Position numbers and translations under genes: made by a program
Notes under the pieces: model-generated
The model's database searches: none
Told to the model about the DNA's origin: nothing
Seen by the model: only the letters and a program-made list of their open reading frames with translations
Shown: in pieces, positions 12,177 to 24,617 of the stretch
How positions within the stretch are numbered: position 1 is the stretch's first letter
How the letters are laid out: the number at the start of each line of letters is the position of its first letter
From: Aquila chrysaetos chrysaetos
Lineage: Eukaryota > Chordata > Aves > Accipitriformes > Accipitridae
NCBI RefSeq assembly: GCF_900496995.4
Contig: NC_044005.1
Span: forward strand, 23,999,363-24,063,362
Reading direction: 5' to 3'
Length of the DNA stretch: 64,000 nt

Positions 12177-12296
12177 TAACCTTGAGAGAAATGCTGTGAA
12201 ATTATTGTCACTTGAAGTAGCACCCTACTCCGGTCATAACCTTGAGAGAAATGCTGTGAAATTATTGTCACTTGAAGTAGCACCCTACTCCGGTCA
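12177..12296. repeat. Perfect 60-bp tandem duplication
   Basis: Positions 12177-12236 and 12237-12296 are identical over all 60 bases (unit begins 'taaccttgagagaaatgctg' and ends 'ctactccggtca'). Flanking bases differ, so this is exactly two copies. The absence of any mismatch implies a very recent event, an ongoing VNTR, or an assembly artefact. It lies about 980 bp upstream of the TSHR start codon, just outside the CpG island. Confidence 0.95.
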
Positions 12297-15200
12297 CTGT
12301 TAGGGACACAGGTTTACAATGGACATGGCACAGAGGTTCCCACACTGAAGCAGTCATCTCTGTGTCTGACAGACATACTAAAAGCAGAAAAAAATCTGGT
12401 TAATACTCATTTAATTCTGAGTTTCTTCATAAACAAGAGATTCTCTTGCTAAAAACAAGTATTTAAAAGTAGCGAGAGAAGAAAAGATATTGTTTAAGTC
12501 AATGAGGCAGTAAAGAAAGTTCTTTAATACTTTGCCTCAATTCCTTTAACTTTTTTTTTCAACTGAATGCCAGTGATTTCTCCTTCATGTAGATTTTGTG
12601 CATGTATAGGTACACAACAAGAAAAATGTCAGCAAAAATGTTTGTATCCTTGGGAGGAGGAAACTTGAAAAAGTAACCTACTCACAGTAAAAAATCAGAC
12701 CACAATCTTCTTGGATAAACAGTTCCCCTCCAGCTAAATCAGAGTTACCCAAAAGTTATGAGTACAACATATCAGATATTATTTTGATACAACTCTTTAA
12801 AAGTAATTTAAGTCAGTTCATTAGTATGTGTTTCCTAAATATAACTAATGCCCTCAACATATCGTTTTAAGGTGAGCAAATAATACTATGCCCATAAAGA
12901 AATACAATATAAATCCTGATCTTGCAGACATATGTTAGTGCTTAGATCTTGTGCAAGTGAGGAATCCCATCAGACACATTTGTGCTGTTTAGGATAGGGA
13001 TATCCTTAGGGGTGTCCCAGTGAAGGGACAAGCTGAAGCACCCACCACAGACTGTCCTAGACAAATTCACACTGCATTGTATGGAATTCCCTTGGGAATG
13101 CTGGCTGCCCCGTGCCCCACTCGGTCATGTCCTTCTGGCACACTGCTCATATCTGTGACTCACCCTGCAGCCCTAAGAGCCACCACCACTTTTTGGTGTC
13201 CATACCAATCTGACTAAATAAAAATGAAGCCACAGGCAGATCACTGAATTTCAAGGCCAACGAACAAGGGAGCTGCACGCTCCACTGAGGCACAGGCAAG
13301 GGAAAAGTTGTGACTCAATGTTGTCAGGTCAGACATGGAGCTCTGTCACTGTTCACCACTCTGGTCAGTGCTAAAGGGAGACTCCAGTACAGTGTAAGCC
13401 AGACCAAGTTGCTGGAGGCTGCTAACAATGTGTTCAGGCTTGCTATCTCTCAGACATGGGATCATGTTCTTTCCCAGCCAAGGGCTAATAACAAATTTCA
13501 CAAAGAAAGTCACATGCTCGTACAGGTTCTGAGGGTGGAAGAACACCTATTTCTGGGCTGCTATCCCATCCCCTCCTGTCCAGTCCCATCCTGTCCCCTA
13601 TGGAAGCTAGCCACACTATTTCCTGTGTGACATAGTAATTCAGGGTCAGCAAGTGCTACTTCACCACAGTTGCTACAATCCACAAAACAACCTACTGGTC
13701 AGTCTACTCGCTTGTTGTCTAAGACATCCAGGGTAATATTGCCTGGCATTCATGAGGCACGGCCTGTCTTCCTGTTTTGGGGACCATAGACAAGACCCAC
13801 ATTCTCATCCATCCATCGTATCAGTTGTGAGACACAATTGTATCATTTCACAGTGCTCCAAAGCCTTACTAATTTCTGAGGGCAACTCATAAGAATGGGG
13901 GCCAAGGTTGTGGTGCAAGCTTAGGGTTCCTTACTGTGTGCTTCATACAGTCCCACTGATCCTTCCCAGATCTGGAAACAACACCTCAGCCCACCCATCC
14001 TGCAGGGAAGCACTTGCTGGGACCTTCAGGACTTGCTGCCTTATTTCCTCTCATGGTGTTGTGGTTTCCATGATTTATACTGCAGTAGCCACATGGTCAT
14101 AACTTTTTAAAAATGAAATGCAGATACATCAGAGACCAAACAAAACTAAAAGTTTAGTGGTGTTAGGCTTGCCTTGGGTCCTCTACCTAAAGGGAGTAAT
14201 CAGCCACTTAATGAACTTCACCTAATGTGCTACATGTTACAAAATTCAGACAGTGCTTCAGCTCCCTACAGGGTTTTCCCAGGATATCAAAATTCTCCGC
14301 TGTTTTTCTTGTTCTTACTGCTAAAGTATCCAGCTTGTCCTGGGGACACTGTATGGTGTATTAGCAATAGGACATTAAAATCTCAGTTCCTTTTGGCTTT
14401 GGCAAAGAAATATTTTGGTTGACACAGGCTGACACAGAGTTGTACAAAGCCATTTAGCAAAACAAATGTATCACCGAAGGAATCTCTGTCTTATTTTGGA
14501 CCAAGTCTCTTAGCTGCCATGAGTCTCATTGCCTGACACTGTCCAGAGGCAGCTTGTCAACTTTGAGCAGCAGCATTAAAATCCTCTTCCAGCTTAATCT
14601 CTTTTTTCTCGCAACCAATCTTGATGACCTAATACAACTCAGAGCACAACAGAGGAGTCCGTGCTTTTCACGACATGGCCTGGTTAGCAGGAGGCGGCTA
14701 GGGAAGTGTATCCCCTCTTTAATGACAATACTACTGGGGTGATTTGTTGCAACCTCTTGGATGTACTTTTTTGCAGCCCCCCTCTCCCCCACTTTTATTG
14801 TGACTTCAGTGTTACTTTCTGTGTATCACTGTGTGTGGACTAAGCAAAGGAATAATAGTTTTATCGGTGGGCAGATAAGTAGTCCCAAGATTTGAGTCAT
14901 TTCAGTGGGTTTTCATAAACCAAATCATACTCATTCATTTGGTGTACTAAAGGTATCCTTATGCTACTTACCTTTACTAATAGGCTACCCTGCATTAGCT
15001 GCTCCATAGTAATTGTGTTTCAGGCTCTTAAACTAGAAGAAGGGTGATTTGTTTCATTGCTCTTTCACTGAGGGCAAAGTATTTTGAATTACCTTTTATT
15101 TAGTAGGAAAAAGCGCATGCAAGTACATATTGGCATTAGAAGCTTTGGCGTGTCAGCTGCTCTGTGGCAGCAGTGGTAGTCCAGAAAATGTTAATGGGAA

Positions 15201-15704
15201 GAATAAATATCTTAACAGCTATTTCTAAGGGATCAAAAATGGCAACGATAAAAGATTGCAGACCGAAGAAATGGCAAGGCTGATACTGAAGTTGTAGATG
15301 TTCTGAGCAGATTTCAAAATAAAAAAGAACTGCTTAATATATGGTTTCTGGGCTTGAACCCTGAATGAGAGAAGCAAGGGCCTCCTCTCATTCAAGGCCC
15401 GATAGCCTTGAGGGAAACAAGACAGGACATCTGACTTTGGCCTGGGAAGAGCTCCAGGTCTGGATGCACTGCCTCCTGGGCTTCGAGACTTGGCTTGCAC
15501 CTTCTGAGCCAGGAACATCAACAGTAAGGGTCTGGGGAGAAAAAGGACTGTTGCTAATCACATGGTATTTCCACGGGCACTGGCTTGGCTCTGAAAAGTT
15601 ATGCTCTAAGCAAAATTATGTTCTTTACATTGTAGTTTCTAGCATGTTTAAGGAATTCGCTGGCTAGAAGTCTGCAATCACGGTTTAGTTGTTTCACTCT
15701 ATTA

Positions 15705-16620
15705 GGGCTCTGTCCTGGCCAACCCGTCCACCCCAGCACCACGCACCCTCTGCGACAGCTCTGGGGCTCCAGGTCAGCTCAGGCCTGGGCACCCAAACAC
15801 GTCCAGAGCTGTTTAAGAAGTTGAACCTGTTCCCAGCCCGATTCCTGCAGCCCTGTCTTGCTGACCAGTTTTCCTTGGTAGACTGTGGACCTACGTGGAA
15901 GGCAGCATTGTCTCCGGTCTTCTCTCTCGTTCCGTCTCCTTGATAGACCTTGGACCTACATTGTAGTGTTGTCTCCAGATGTCTCTTGCTCTCCCTGTTT
16001 GGACCCTGGACCTGATTTTATTCCTTGCCTTGGTGGGACTGTCAATATCACCAACCCAATCCTGCTGAGATGCTGCAGGACTGTGTCCTGTTGGGAAGGT
16101 CACCATCTGTGCTGTGGCCATGCTTGGCTTCCAGGCTGCTGTTCCTCCTAAAGCCGCCTGTCACGGCTAATGGCACTGATGGGCCTGACTGCCGCTGCCT
16201 GGCCTCCTCTAGGACCTCCCCCCAGCCTGTCCACAGCCCAGGACCCCATGTCAGCCCCCAGGGCCATCAGCCCCTGCCCCAGCGCCGCCACACTGGGGCT
16301 GATCTCCAGCTCCCCACAGCCCTACCCTGCCCGGCCATGGGCCTTGCTAAGCCAGGCCTGCCACCCAGGCTGACATCCCGGCCCAGCCTCTGCCCATCCC
16401 AATCCCCAGGGAGGTGCCCAGTGCCTGGGGCTGGGGCTGCCCCAGAGCCCCCCGTCTGCCTGGCTCCTGGCTGGGCCAGCAGGACAGAACTGGCTGCCAG
16501 GCCCTGCCTGCTGCCCCAGGGGCATCCCCTGTGGCTCCTGGTGCCTGGCTTTGAGGGAGCCGCTAGCCTTGCGGTGCCATGCTCTGGCTTCTCCTAGACA
16601 CCTTCTGGTCCTTCTGTTCA
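15705..16620. repeat. GC-rich, repeat-containing block of unknown origin
   Basis: About 0.9 kb of C/G-rich sequence with fairly few CpGs stands out from AT-rich surroundings with sharp edges. It starts with a 55-65-bp period array: 'tagactgtggacctac' at 15879, 'tagaccttggacctac' at 15944 and a third diverged 'ggaccctggacctgat' near 16001. The rest is proline/alanine/glycine-codon-rich in several frames on both strands, so the longest frame (16025-16597) is compositional rather than a gene. It may be a diverged LTR or other avian repeat, but I cannot assign a family. Confidence 0.5.
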
Positions 16621-18295
16621 GCATTTTCCTGAACAGGCAGGCAGATGGTGGAATTAAAAGTACATTTGTAAAGTTACAGAAAATGCCAGGCTAGGGAGTT
16701 CTGTGAACTCTAGATCAGAATTTAAATTCAGAAGAGAAAAACGCAAGTAGCTACATGCAATAAGACAAACCCTGCACGGCAGGAAAATGGGAATATTGTG
16801 CAATTATTCCACTTTACTTTGCATTTATCAGTTTGTCTGGAATACTTTATCTGTCAAGAAAGAAGTAGACAAACTGAGGATTATACACAGGATAGTACGG
16901 AAAACAGGAGGTTTAGAAACGTCCATATTGAAGGAACAATGGAACACAGTTGCTTAGCTTAGTCGAGACTGCAAGTATTTTAGGCTGTAAAAAAGAACAA
17001 TGATCAGTAGTTCTGACCACATCAATTCTGAAAAGTGATGGCATCTAGCAGCTTAGAGTGACTGGCAACTTTCCAACCTGTGTAGAACATTAATAAATAT
17101 TACTTTTTTTATATACTAAAAAATGTTAATGTATTAAAAGTATCACCAACTTGTGTACATCCACAATTAAAAACATAATCCCAAGAACAGACATTCAAAA
17201 TCCTGTATGCCCTGAGGACAGAGAAATGAAGCAGTTTTAATCAATTAAATGGTTTCTCTGATCCTAATAAGCAAATAGGAAAGAAAAATCACTTGTAAAT
17301 CTGCAGTATATTACAGATTTTTTTTTTCCTGGTGCTTTTTCAAAGACTTCTCCAGATTCCTATTAATTTAAACATTGTAAAAATTGACAAGCATATTTTT
17401 CCACTGTTACAGACACTCCCTCTAGTGACAGCCACAGTTGCTCATTTAGTATCTATCATCTCAAGAACTGCAAGGGTCAGAATTCCATTGGTTTTGGGGT
17501 AAATTTTGAAAAAGTAATATTATTATCATCTGCCAGATTTGATATGGTATCTCGAATATCTTTGCACTGCTTACATGGTTTATACACAAATCAGATAAAC
17601 CACAACAGGTTCTAAGAAAGAAGCAATTAACTCTAATTAGTGTTGCACATAAACTCCTCAAGAGATTACTAGATATCAACAGTTAAATCTTGTAATATCT
17701 GTATGAGGAAGCGTTCAAACTGGGAAAATAATTCAGTAGAGTAGAATAAAGACTTCAGGGGTTTTTCTGATTAATCAACATGTTCAGCCATTCTAGACAC
17801 TTGTAAGATATGCCATTTCCTCCCTGTTTCTACTTCAGTATCTGAAATAATTCCTGGTCTGTCAGAAAAAAAATTACATTAGACACACTGCTTTGACACA
17901 GCACCACTCATCAGACCAAGTGTTTGAATAGCTACATGAAAGAATGTTATTCTAGGTTCTTGAAGATTCATGCCTATATAACCAATTTATCTTCAACTTC
18001 AAGAACAGGTTGTTACGGAGCCTTATGGTTTTGTGATCTTAAGGAACTCTTGTGCTTCTCCTTTTGCTTTATTTCATGAAAAAGGCATTAAAAAGCTGTG
18101 AAAATTGAAATACTCAGTTGGCTGAAGACTAAATAGGACGTACTGCTGTGTAAAGCCTTGTAAAGCCTGAGGTTGTCAATTCTAAGAGTGCTCAGAGAGA
18201 ACAGTAGAATGAAACTCTCCCTTGGACTTAAGCAGTTCATTAAGGTAAGAACTATGAAAGCTGTTTTCACACAGGTATGTTTGTATCCAGAAAGG

Positions 18296-19110
18296 ATTAC
18301 AGAATCACAGAGTCACAGAATCATTGAGATTGGAAGGGACCCCTGGAGGTCATCTGGCCCAAGCCCCTGATCAAGCAGGGTCACCTACAGCCAGTTGCCC
18401 AGGACTGCGTCCAGACGGCTTTTGACTATTTTCAAGGATGGAGACTCCACAACCTCTTTGTGCAACTTACGCCAGTGCTTGGTCACCCTCACAATGAAAA
18501 AGTGTTTCCTGAAATTCAGAAAAAAGTTCCTGTTCAGTTTGTGCCCATTACCACTCGTTGTCACTGGAAACCATCTTCTTTACACCCTCCCTTCAGGTAT
18601 TTATATACATTGATGAGATCCCCCAAGCCTTCTCTTCTCCAGGCTGACCGCCCCAGCTGTCTCAGCTTTTCCTCATGGGAGAGGTGTGCCAGTCCCTTAA
18701 TCATCTTAGTGGCTCTCAGCATGTTAGTAGCTCCCTCAGCATGCATGAGTGCATCCCACCAGGGCCCATGGACTTATGTATGTTCAGTTTATTTAAGTAT
18801 TCTCTAAACTGATCCTCTTCCACCAAGAGTAAGTCTTCCTTTCTTCAGACTTTCCCCTGGGGTTTTCTTGCTCCAGACTCTCCCCCCTGCTCTCTGAGGC
18901 CTTGGATTCCTAAAGGTCACTCTTGAAAACAAAGACTGAGGCAAAGGCGGCATTCAGTACCTCAGCCTTTTGCATGTCCTCTGTCACCAGACCCCCTGCT
19001 CCCATTAAGCAGTGGCCCCACATTTTCCCCAGTCTTCCTTTTGCTACTTACGTACTTAGAGAAGTCCTTCTTATTGCCATTGACATCCCTTGCCAGACTG
19101 GGGCACAGAA
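18296..19110 (-). mobile_element. CR1 LINE, internally deleted, minus strand
   Basis: The left end is the CR1 3' terminus: 'cagaatcacagagtcacaga' and 'gattggaagggacccctgga', the reverse of the classic avian 'ggtcccttccaac...tgattctgtga' tail. The 3' region continues to about 18715 ('ctcatgggagaggtgtgcca', 'atcatcttagtggctct'). At about 18720-18745 it jumps to a segment from between the endonuclease and reverse-transcriptase regions ('catcccaccagggcccatgg', 'tcctcttccaccaagagtaa', 'aaaggcggcattcagtacct', ending near 'gccattgacatcccttgcca'). The reverse transcriptase is therefore missing. Frames are broken. Confidence 0.85.
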
Positions 19111-20459
19111 CAGAAGATAGCTTCTATATTTACAATTACAAGACCTTTTCTTCCTGTCTGCATTTATGCTAAAAAAGGGTTTTTTTTTTTCCTCAGGCTG
19201 ATATTGCCTGTGCCTCTTCATCTAAAGTCAGCTTTCTAGTCATCTTTGTCTGATTTAATTCTGCTCTGCCTGCATCTCTTGCATAGGCATCTAGTCTCAG
19301 AAATAACATCCATCAAAAACTTATCTGCCCTCATAATTCAGGCTTCAGACAGACCTTGCACTTTTCTTTGACTTGGGTCATGGCACATACCTGCTTTGAT
19401 ATGGAGACCAGCATGCTTAATAGAGGAGCTTGACTGTTTATTACAACAATCATAAATCAAAACTGGCTTTTAAGCTCATTGACTTAGGTGACAATTCGTC
19501 TAGCCCACAGTGCTTCTCCTTCTTGTGCATCTATGATACCTGTTCATAAAATAACTCATTTTCTGAGCTCAGTAAAAGATGAATCTTTAAGCCAGCTATT
19601 TATTTAGGGTTGTCTTATCTTTTCTTTTTGATAGCCTTCTGAAAGAAATATCTAAACAATCTCCTGAAAGCCACAAGAATAATGACTTGTCATGGATGAC
19701 AAGTAGTGCAGCATGAAAAGACACCACTAGTGACAAATCCAAGATTTTAAAAATTTCAATGTAAGCCTAAAAAAAAGAAATTAAAAAAAAAAAAATTATA
19801 GTCCTTCTGGATTTTCCACTCTTAAGGTGTGTGTCCTCAGGCTCCCTATACATTTATTTATATAAATAGTAATGTAATGGCTCATAATAATATTTCCTTT
19901 TTTAAAAAAACAATGATCTTCCTTAAGTGTATGAGTCAAGGGGCATAATAGCACTAATCAAGCAGCAGTGGCCTTGAGTCGTAAGACCATGCTGGCCTCT
20001 CTAAATGTAAGCACTGTCAAGTGATTGTCTCAACACAGCACTTTAGATAACAGAATGCTGGTATATATATTTCTGATTTCATATAACAACATGAAAGTGT
20101 TCTGTGCTTGTAAATTTAAACAACTTCTTTAGAAGTATGTCTAGTATCGTAGTTTATTATGCATAGTTGAATCATTGATTTCTCATGCATACTCATTCCA
20201 AACTGAAGAGATGTTCTGTAGCAATCCTATGCACTTCCATTTAACATCCTTATGACAGAAGTAAACAAAAAAAATTCATCACAGTACTGTTTGGCTTCAA
20301 AAAAAGATAATTACAGAAATATGAGGATACTTGTTAAAAATGCTAAAAGGGGCAGACAAGGGAGTTACCTTGCATGCCTCATGGTGAATCTTTAAGGACA
20401 CCAAACTGCAAGTGCATACCCAGTAAATAAGGCTTCAGGAAGGGCATAAGAAAGCTAGC

Positions 20460-21118
20460 ATTGTTAACACTAGGATAAGGTCAGTTATTAAAAGCAAGAA
20501 ATCATCCTCCAATAAGTTAATGTAATGTTTTAGGGTAGAACACAAAGTTTTCTTTCAAATGCTAGCAGGCTAAATGTAAAATACAGTAAAACGAGCTTAA
20601 AAGCAGTTGAGGAACAACTTGTGAAAAACAAAAACTAATAATCGCTTTTCAAATGCAACAAAACAAAGAATGCTGCCGGAGTCTATAAGACTGGTAGATG
20701 AATTGGCATATAAAAGGAGCATTAGAGGAGATAAAGCCATAACCCCAAAACTGAATGATGTTTTGTTTCTATTCTTACTGTAGAAGAGCTTGGAGAGATT
20801 CTCAGACTGATATTTCTTTGTAGACAGATAAACTCAACTTGAGAAAAATAACCAGTCAAAATCTTATTTACTTAGTGATTGAAATAGCAGGACTAGTGAC
20901 TGTGGTGTACTTCTCAATTAACACCCTTTTTGTACCAGAAGACAAATTAATATTATGCTAATATTTAACAGAGATTCTAAGGAAAATAAAGGAATTTCAG
21001 ATTCAGAGAATACAGACTACAGAATCCAGAACACAGAATGACAGAATCCAGAATCAAGGAATACAGTTTCAGCTCTGACAACTGTAGTGGGTACATTAGT
21101 AGAAACTATAATAAAGAA
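20460..21118 (+). mobile_element. Ancient CR1 LINE, left part (split by an LTR)
   Basis: The stretch 'ggagataaagccataacccc', then 'ctgaatgatgttttgtttct' and 'gtagaagagcttggagagat' parallels the CR1 segment encoding the region just before reverse transcriptase ('gctaaatgaattctttgcatctgtcttcactg...'). It also contains a short degenerate 'acagaatcc' cluster at 21000-21066. The 5' limit is uncertain. The element resumes after the LTR at 21859 in register, which shows the LTR landed inside it. Confidence 0.6.
21114..21118. repeat. Target-site duplication AAGAA, left copy
   Basis: AAGAA directly precedes the LTR 5' terminus TGTGA. The same five bases follow its 3' terminus TCACA at 21854-21858. 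Five-base duplications are typical of ERVL-like integrations. Confidence 0.85.
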
Positions 21119-21853
21119 TGTGAAATGTGTTCATCTGATTCGTGTGAATATAAACAATGCTAGGGCCGCATAATAAAATGTGACCCTCACTGTATATGTA
21201 ATCTTTAACCATTTTGTCGGTCCTCGTATAACCACAGGCCAGGAGGAAACAGATGATATGTATATAGTTCTTTTTTGCCAGCCCCAAACCGGTTTTGTTG
21301 TTAACTGCGCAGTATTAAACAAGAGATCCTAGGGGAGAACTGAGGCATTTATCATAGTATTAAGCGAGGTTACGAACGGGGTGATCTTTAGTGTGTATGA
21401 ATAGAGGGTGTATTGAAGTGGCAGTGTGTAAGCAATTTGTTCTATGCATTTGTTGGGGGGGAGGTGTCTGTTGCGAACTTGCTTAGGTTTTGATGGCCAC
21501 AGCTGGTGCTGTGCAGGGTGTCGCCTGTTGCACAGGATGTCTGCTGTCATGCCCCAGCAGTGAGCAGCTTGGTCGGAGATACATTGTATAGAAGACCCCT
21601 CAGCCAATGAGGAGAGTTCGAGAAGTTTCTAGGAGAAATACTGCACCTGCACAACCAGGACGTGGAGAGTCTTTTGGAAGGACACGATGTAACTAACATT
21701 AGACTATAAAAGAAGCTGGGTTGTTTTTCACAGTGTGCGTCTTGGTAGAGCAGAGACTGCCGACGCACCCAGCGCTGTTTGCTTGGCTTTATTCATTTAA
21801 TAAATTATAAACTTTGATTGGAATCCTGTTTGGGACTAAATTCATTTATCACA
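21119..21853 (+). mobile_element. Solo LTR of an endogenous retrovirus, with intact target-site duplication
   Basis: A 735-bp element has perfect short inverted termini (TGTGA ... TCACA) and is flanked by AAGAA on both sides. Promoter signals are in the order expected for an LTR: a TATA box TATAAAA at 21705-21711 and a polyadenylation signal AATAAA at 21799-21804, with a short R/U5-like tail. No internal viral gene flanks it, so it arose by recombination between two LTRs. It sits inside an older CR1. Promoter activity is possible on the plus strand, towards CEP128. Confidence 0.88.
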
Positions 21854-21858
21854 AAGAA
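21854..21858. repeat. Target-site duplication AAGAA, right copy
   Basis: This is the second copy of the 5-bp duplication, immediately after the LTR terminus TCACA. Confidence 0.85.
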
Positions 21859-22366
21859 TAAAATTAATGGATGCATGTACAAATAAGATCTTTGGAGGAA
21901 GAGTCAAAACAGCTTTTTTGACAGACAGACATTCCTCATATATTTTGGAAGTCTTCTGAAGCTGTCAACAGAACTTTAGGTACAGTTTACTTAGATTTTC
22001 ATTCAGCCTTTAGCACAGCCTTCAGCAAAGGCCCTTAAATCATGGAGCCATAGAGTAGAAAGAAATCACTTTTTCACACTTCCAGAAGTAAACTTCCAGA
22101 AATCATTGCCAGGAGGTTGGGAAAGCAGACAGGATTATACAAATTTAGGGTCTAGAGGCCTGTAAACAGATACCAAAGGAAATAGTCCTCTTACAAATGT
22201 CCTCTGACATGACAAATGCGCATGCTGGAGGAAACTACAGAGAGGGTTAGATCACAGAAAGTAGCCAGGTTCATGTGCTCTCCCTAAATAGCATCACCTG
22301 CTGTCACTGTTGAATACAGTATGCTGGGCCAAATGGACCAGCAGGGCATTTTTTATGTTCCTATCT
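21859..22366 (+). mobile_element. Ancient CR1 LINE, right part
   Basis: It continues the CR1 interrupted at 21118: 'aataagatctttggaggaag', then 'gtcaaaacagctttttt', then 'tacttagattttcattcagc', the start of the reverse-transcriptase region. After about 22035 the sequence jumps to the 3' region ('aaatcattgccaggaggttg'). It ends with the CR1 tail 'gctgggccaaatggaccagc' followed by 'tatgttcc' near 22360. Most of the reverse transcriptase is missing, so this copy is also internally deleted. Confidence 0.65.
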
Positions 22367-24552
22367 GGACACGGTGACAAATACATGCATGCAAATCTTA
22401 GCCCTCTCCCTACTCTAAAGAAAGGTGCAGTAAAAAACCCCTAATGCATCCATCTAGTCTGGAAATCAACATGCAGAGGTACCACGAACAGACTTTACTG
22501 AGCTGACAGTTCATCACACAGGTAAACTAGTAACCCTCATCAACAACCCTGTTATACTTAGCTGTTCCCTCTCTCATCCCTTGAATTTTGAAGGGAACAG
22601 AGGACACGAGAAGTTTGCACTAAATAAGTTGTGCAAAAAACACAGTGAGCTTCAAGCAGTTTGTTACCTTACACTGGTGTTCACTGAATCAACTGAGTCT
22701 GAAAACATCACTGGCCTGCTGGTTTCTTCTCTGTTGGGAGTGGTGGGATCTTGACGGTTTGGATCTTTCTCAGCAAAGATATACACAGTCCAGGAGTCTT
22801 GGCATACATGCCTACTTACATGTTTTCTGTGACAGTCTTTAGTATTTCACTTTTTATACCAAGCAAGCCTCAGCTTGATGAGGATGGGAAAACTATGTAT
22901 TAGTCAGTAGCATAAGCCTTATTTCATATGCATATGCAAAAGAGTTACAATGTTAGTGGTAATGCCGCAGCTGACAATGTAGCTGTGTGCAAAACCAGCT
23001 GTCTGAAGCACTGGAAGCATCTGCTTCCTTCTCTTACAACATGAGACCAATATACACATAGATAGCAAGTGCTGTTTGCTGTTTAGCTACTTCACAATTG
23101 ATATATGCATGGTTAGCATGATCATGATCTTTAGGACCAGTCTTTGTGCCTGGTTTGTCAGTCTCAGGTGTTGGCATCAGCTTCCACTGGAACATTGTGT
23201 TGATAGCAAGCCAGATGTGCTCACACTCAGCATGGATGCAAATACACTTCTCATATGTGCAGCAGCCACATCCAGGATGCACTCCTTATCCCTTCATCCC
23301 CTCTGTGATGGCCTGAGAGAAGCTACTAGGGCAGGGAAAGAAATCTGCTCATGGATGAATTCTGGGAGTCTATGGGAAAGCAAGCCCACTGCTGGGTGCA
23401 GAACTGGGAGGAGAGGAAATCCCTCAGAGAGCTCAGAATGGTTCAGGGCCTGTCTCCCAGAGACCACCATAAGCAGCCTTGTGAGACGAGACTGAGCAGA
23501 AGCCCTGACCCTGCATTTAGACCTGCCAGCACAACCCGACCATGCCGCAGGTTGCAGAGGAAAGGCCAGAGCAATGGTCATGCATTCGAAGCCCGGGAAG
23601 ACTTACTTCTTTGCTAATTATTCACTAATGCTTCAGCTTACAGTGAGGTAAATTATATCGTCACATTCCTGTTCTGTGTCTCACCTGCCTTCAGCTCAGA
23701 TGAGGACAATGCCTCTTGAACATGACCACAGATCAAAGACACAGCAGCAGCAGCCGATTCCTGGGCTGTTGGTGGATGCTGCCAGTGTGGGGGGCCTGGG
23801 TCGCTCCTGAAGTGTGTTGTAATCATATGGCATGCAAGCACGCCTGCTGCATTAGACTTGTGGGTGAGTAAATGAAACAGTCCTGCAGGATAGGAACGAA
23901 GGTAGGCAGTATGGATTGTCAGCCATGCTTTATTACCGTGCTCAAAGGCCAACGGTCGCTCCCGGGAATGGATTCCAGAGGCAATACAGATATATCTGTA
24001 TTAAAAAACCAACCCACTGCGTTTACCTTGGGCTTGAGTGCTCACCTACAGGTGATCTGCAGCCAAATATTCCGCAGCCAAATATTCCAGTGATTTTAGG
24101 ACTACTGCAAGTTCTGCCCACGTTTCAGAGGCCCAGGCGATGTTTCCTGTGATCACTCAACAAGTCAAGTGATAGGAATGGAGACGTCTCACTTGTAAGA
24201 AACAACTGTTCTACATGGCTCACGCACTCCTTTTCCCAGCGGATCACCCAGGTGCCCGCTCTCCTCATGAGCAGAATATACACACCTGCCTTGCCAGGGC
24301 AACAGCTTCTGCTCTTTATGTTTATTTAGCTGTAGTGTTTGTAAACGCCAACGTGTATTTTGTAAAGGTTCACCTTTTAATAACTTTTATAAACACCAGC
24401 GTACGTGAGCGATTGCTAGCCACTGCCCCCCCCCGCCCCGCGGCCGCGGCCGGGGCCTCTGAAGAACCAACGGCTTCCGCGCAGGGCGGGGCCTGGCCTT
24501 CCGTTACCGATCCTGCGGGCGCGCGCGCCTCGGCCCGCTCGGCCTCTCCGCC

Positions 24553-24576
24553 GCAAAGCCTCTTGGGAGTTGCGGT
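24553..24576 (-). promoter_or_regulatory. ZNF143/THAP11-like motif, reverse
   Basis: Read on the minus strand, the segment begins ACCGCAACTCCCAAGAGG and ends CTTTGC. It follows the extended ZNF143/THAP11 element closely, apart from the CpG substitution in ACTACA (here ACCGCA). The match was made by eye. Confidence 0.5.
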
Positions 24577-24617
24577 CCTCCACGCTTTCTCTCCCACGGC
24601 GGGTCTGCCGCCCGTGG

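Larger units (their letters stand above)
11881..24419. other. TSHR-CEP128 intergenic region
   Basis: This is the spacer between the two divergent promoters. No open frame here resembles a known protein and none has splice structure that I can support. Recognised contents are the 60-bp tandem duplication (12177-12296), a GC-rich repeat block (15705-16620), an internally deleted CR1 on the minus strand (18296-19110), and a CR1 on the plus strand split by a solo LTR (20460-22366). I see nothing assignable in 12300-15700, 16620-18290, 19110-20460 or 22370-24400, although 13000-14100 and 23300-24200 are somewhat GC-richer than their surroundings and may hold unrecognised repeats or enhancers. Confidence 0.7.

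Noticed and set aside
16025..16597. Open frame of 190 codons in the GC-rich block
   Set aside because: Pro/Leu/Ala-rich, with competing frames on both strands, no splice-site logic and no recognisable domain.
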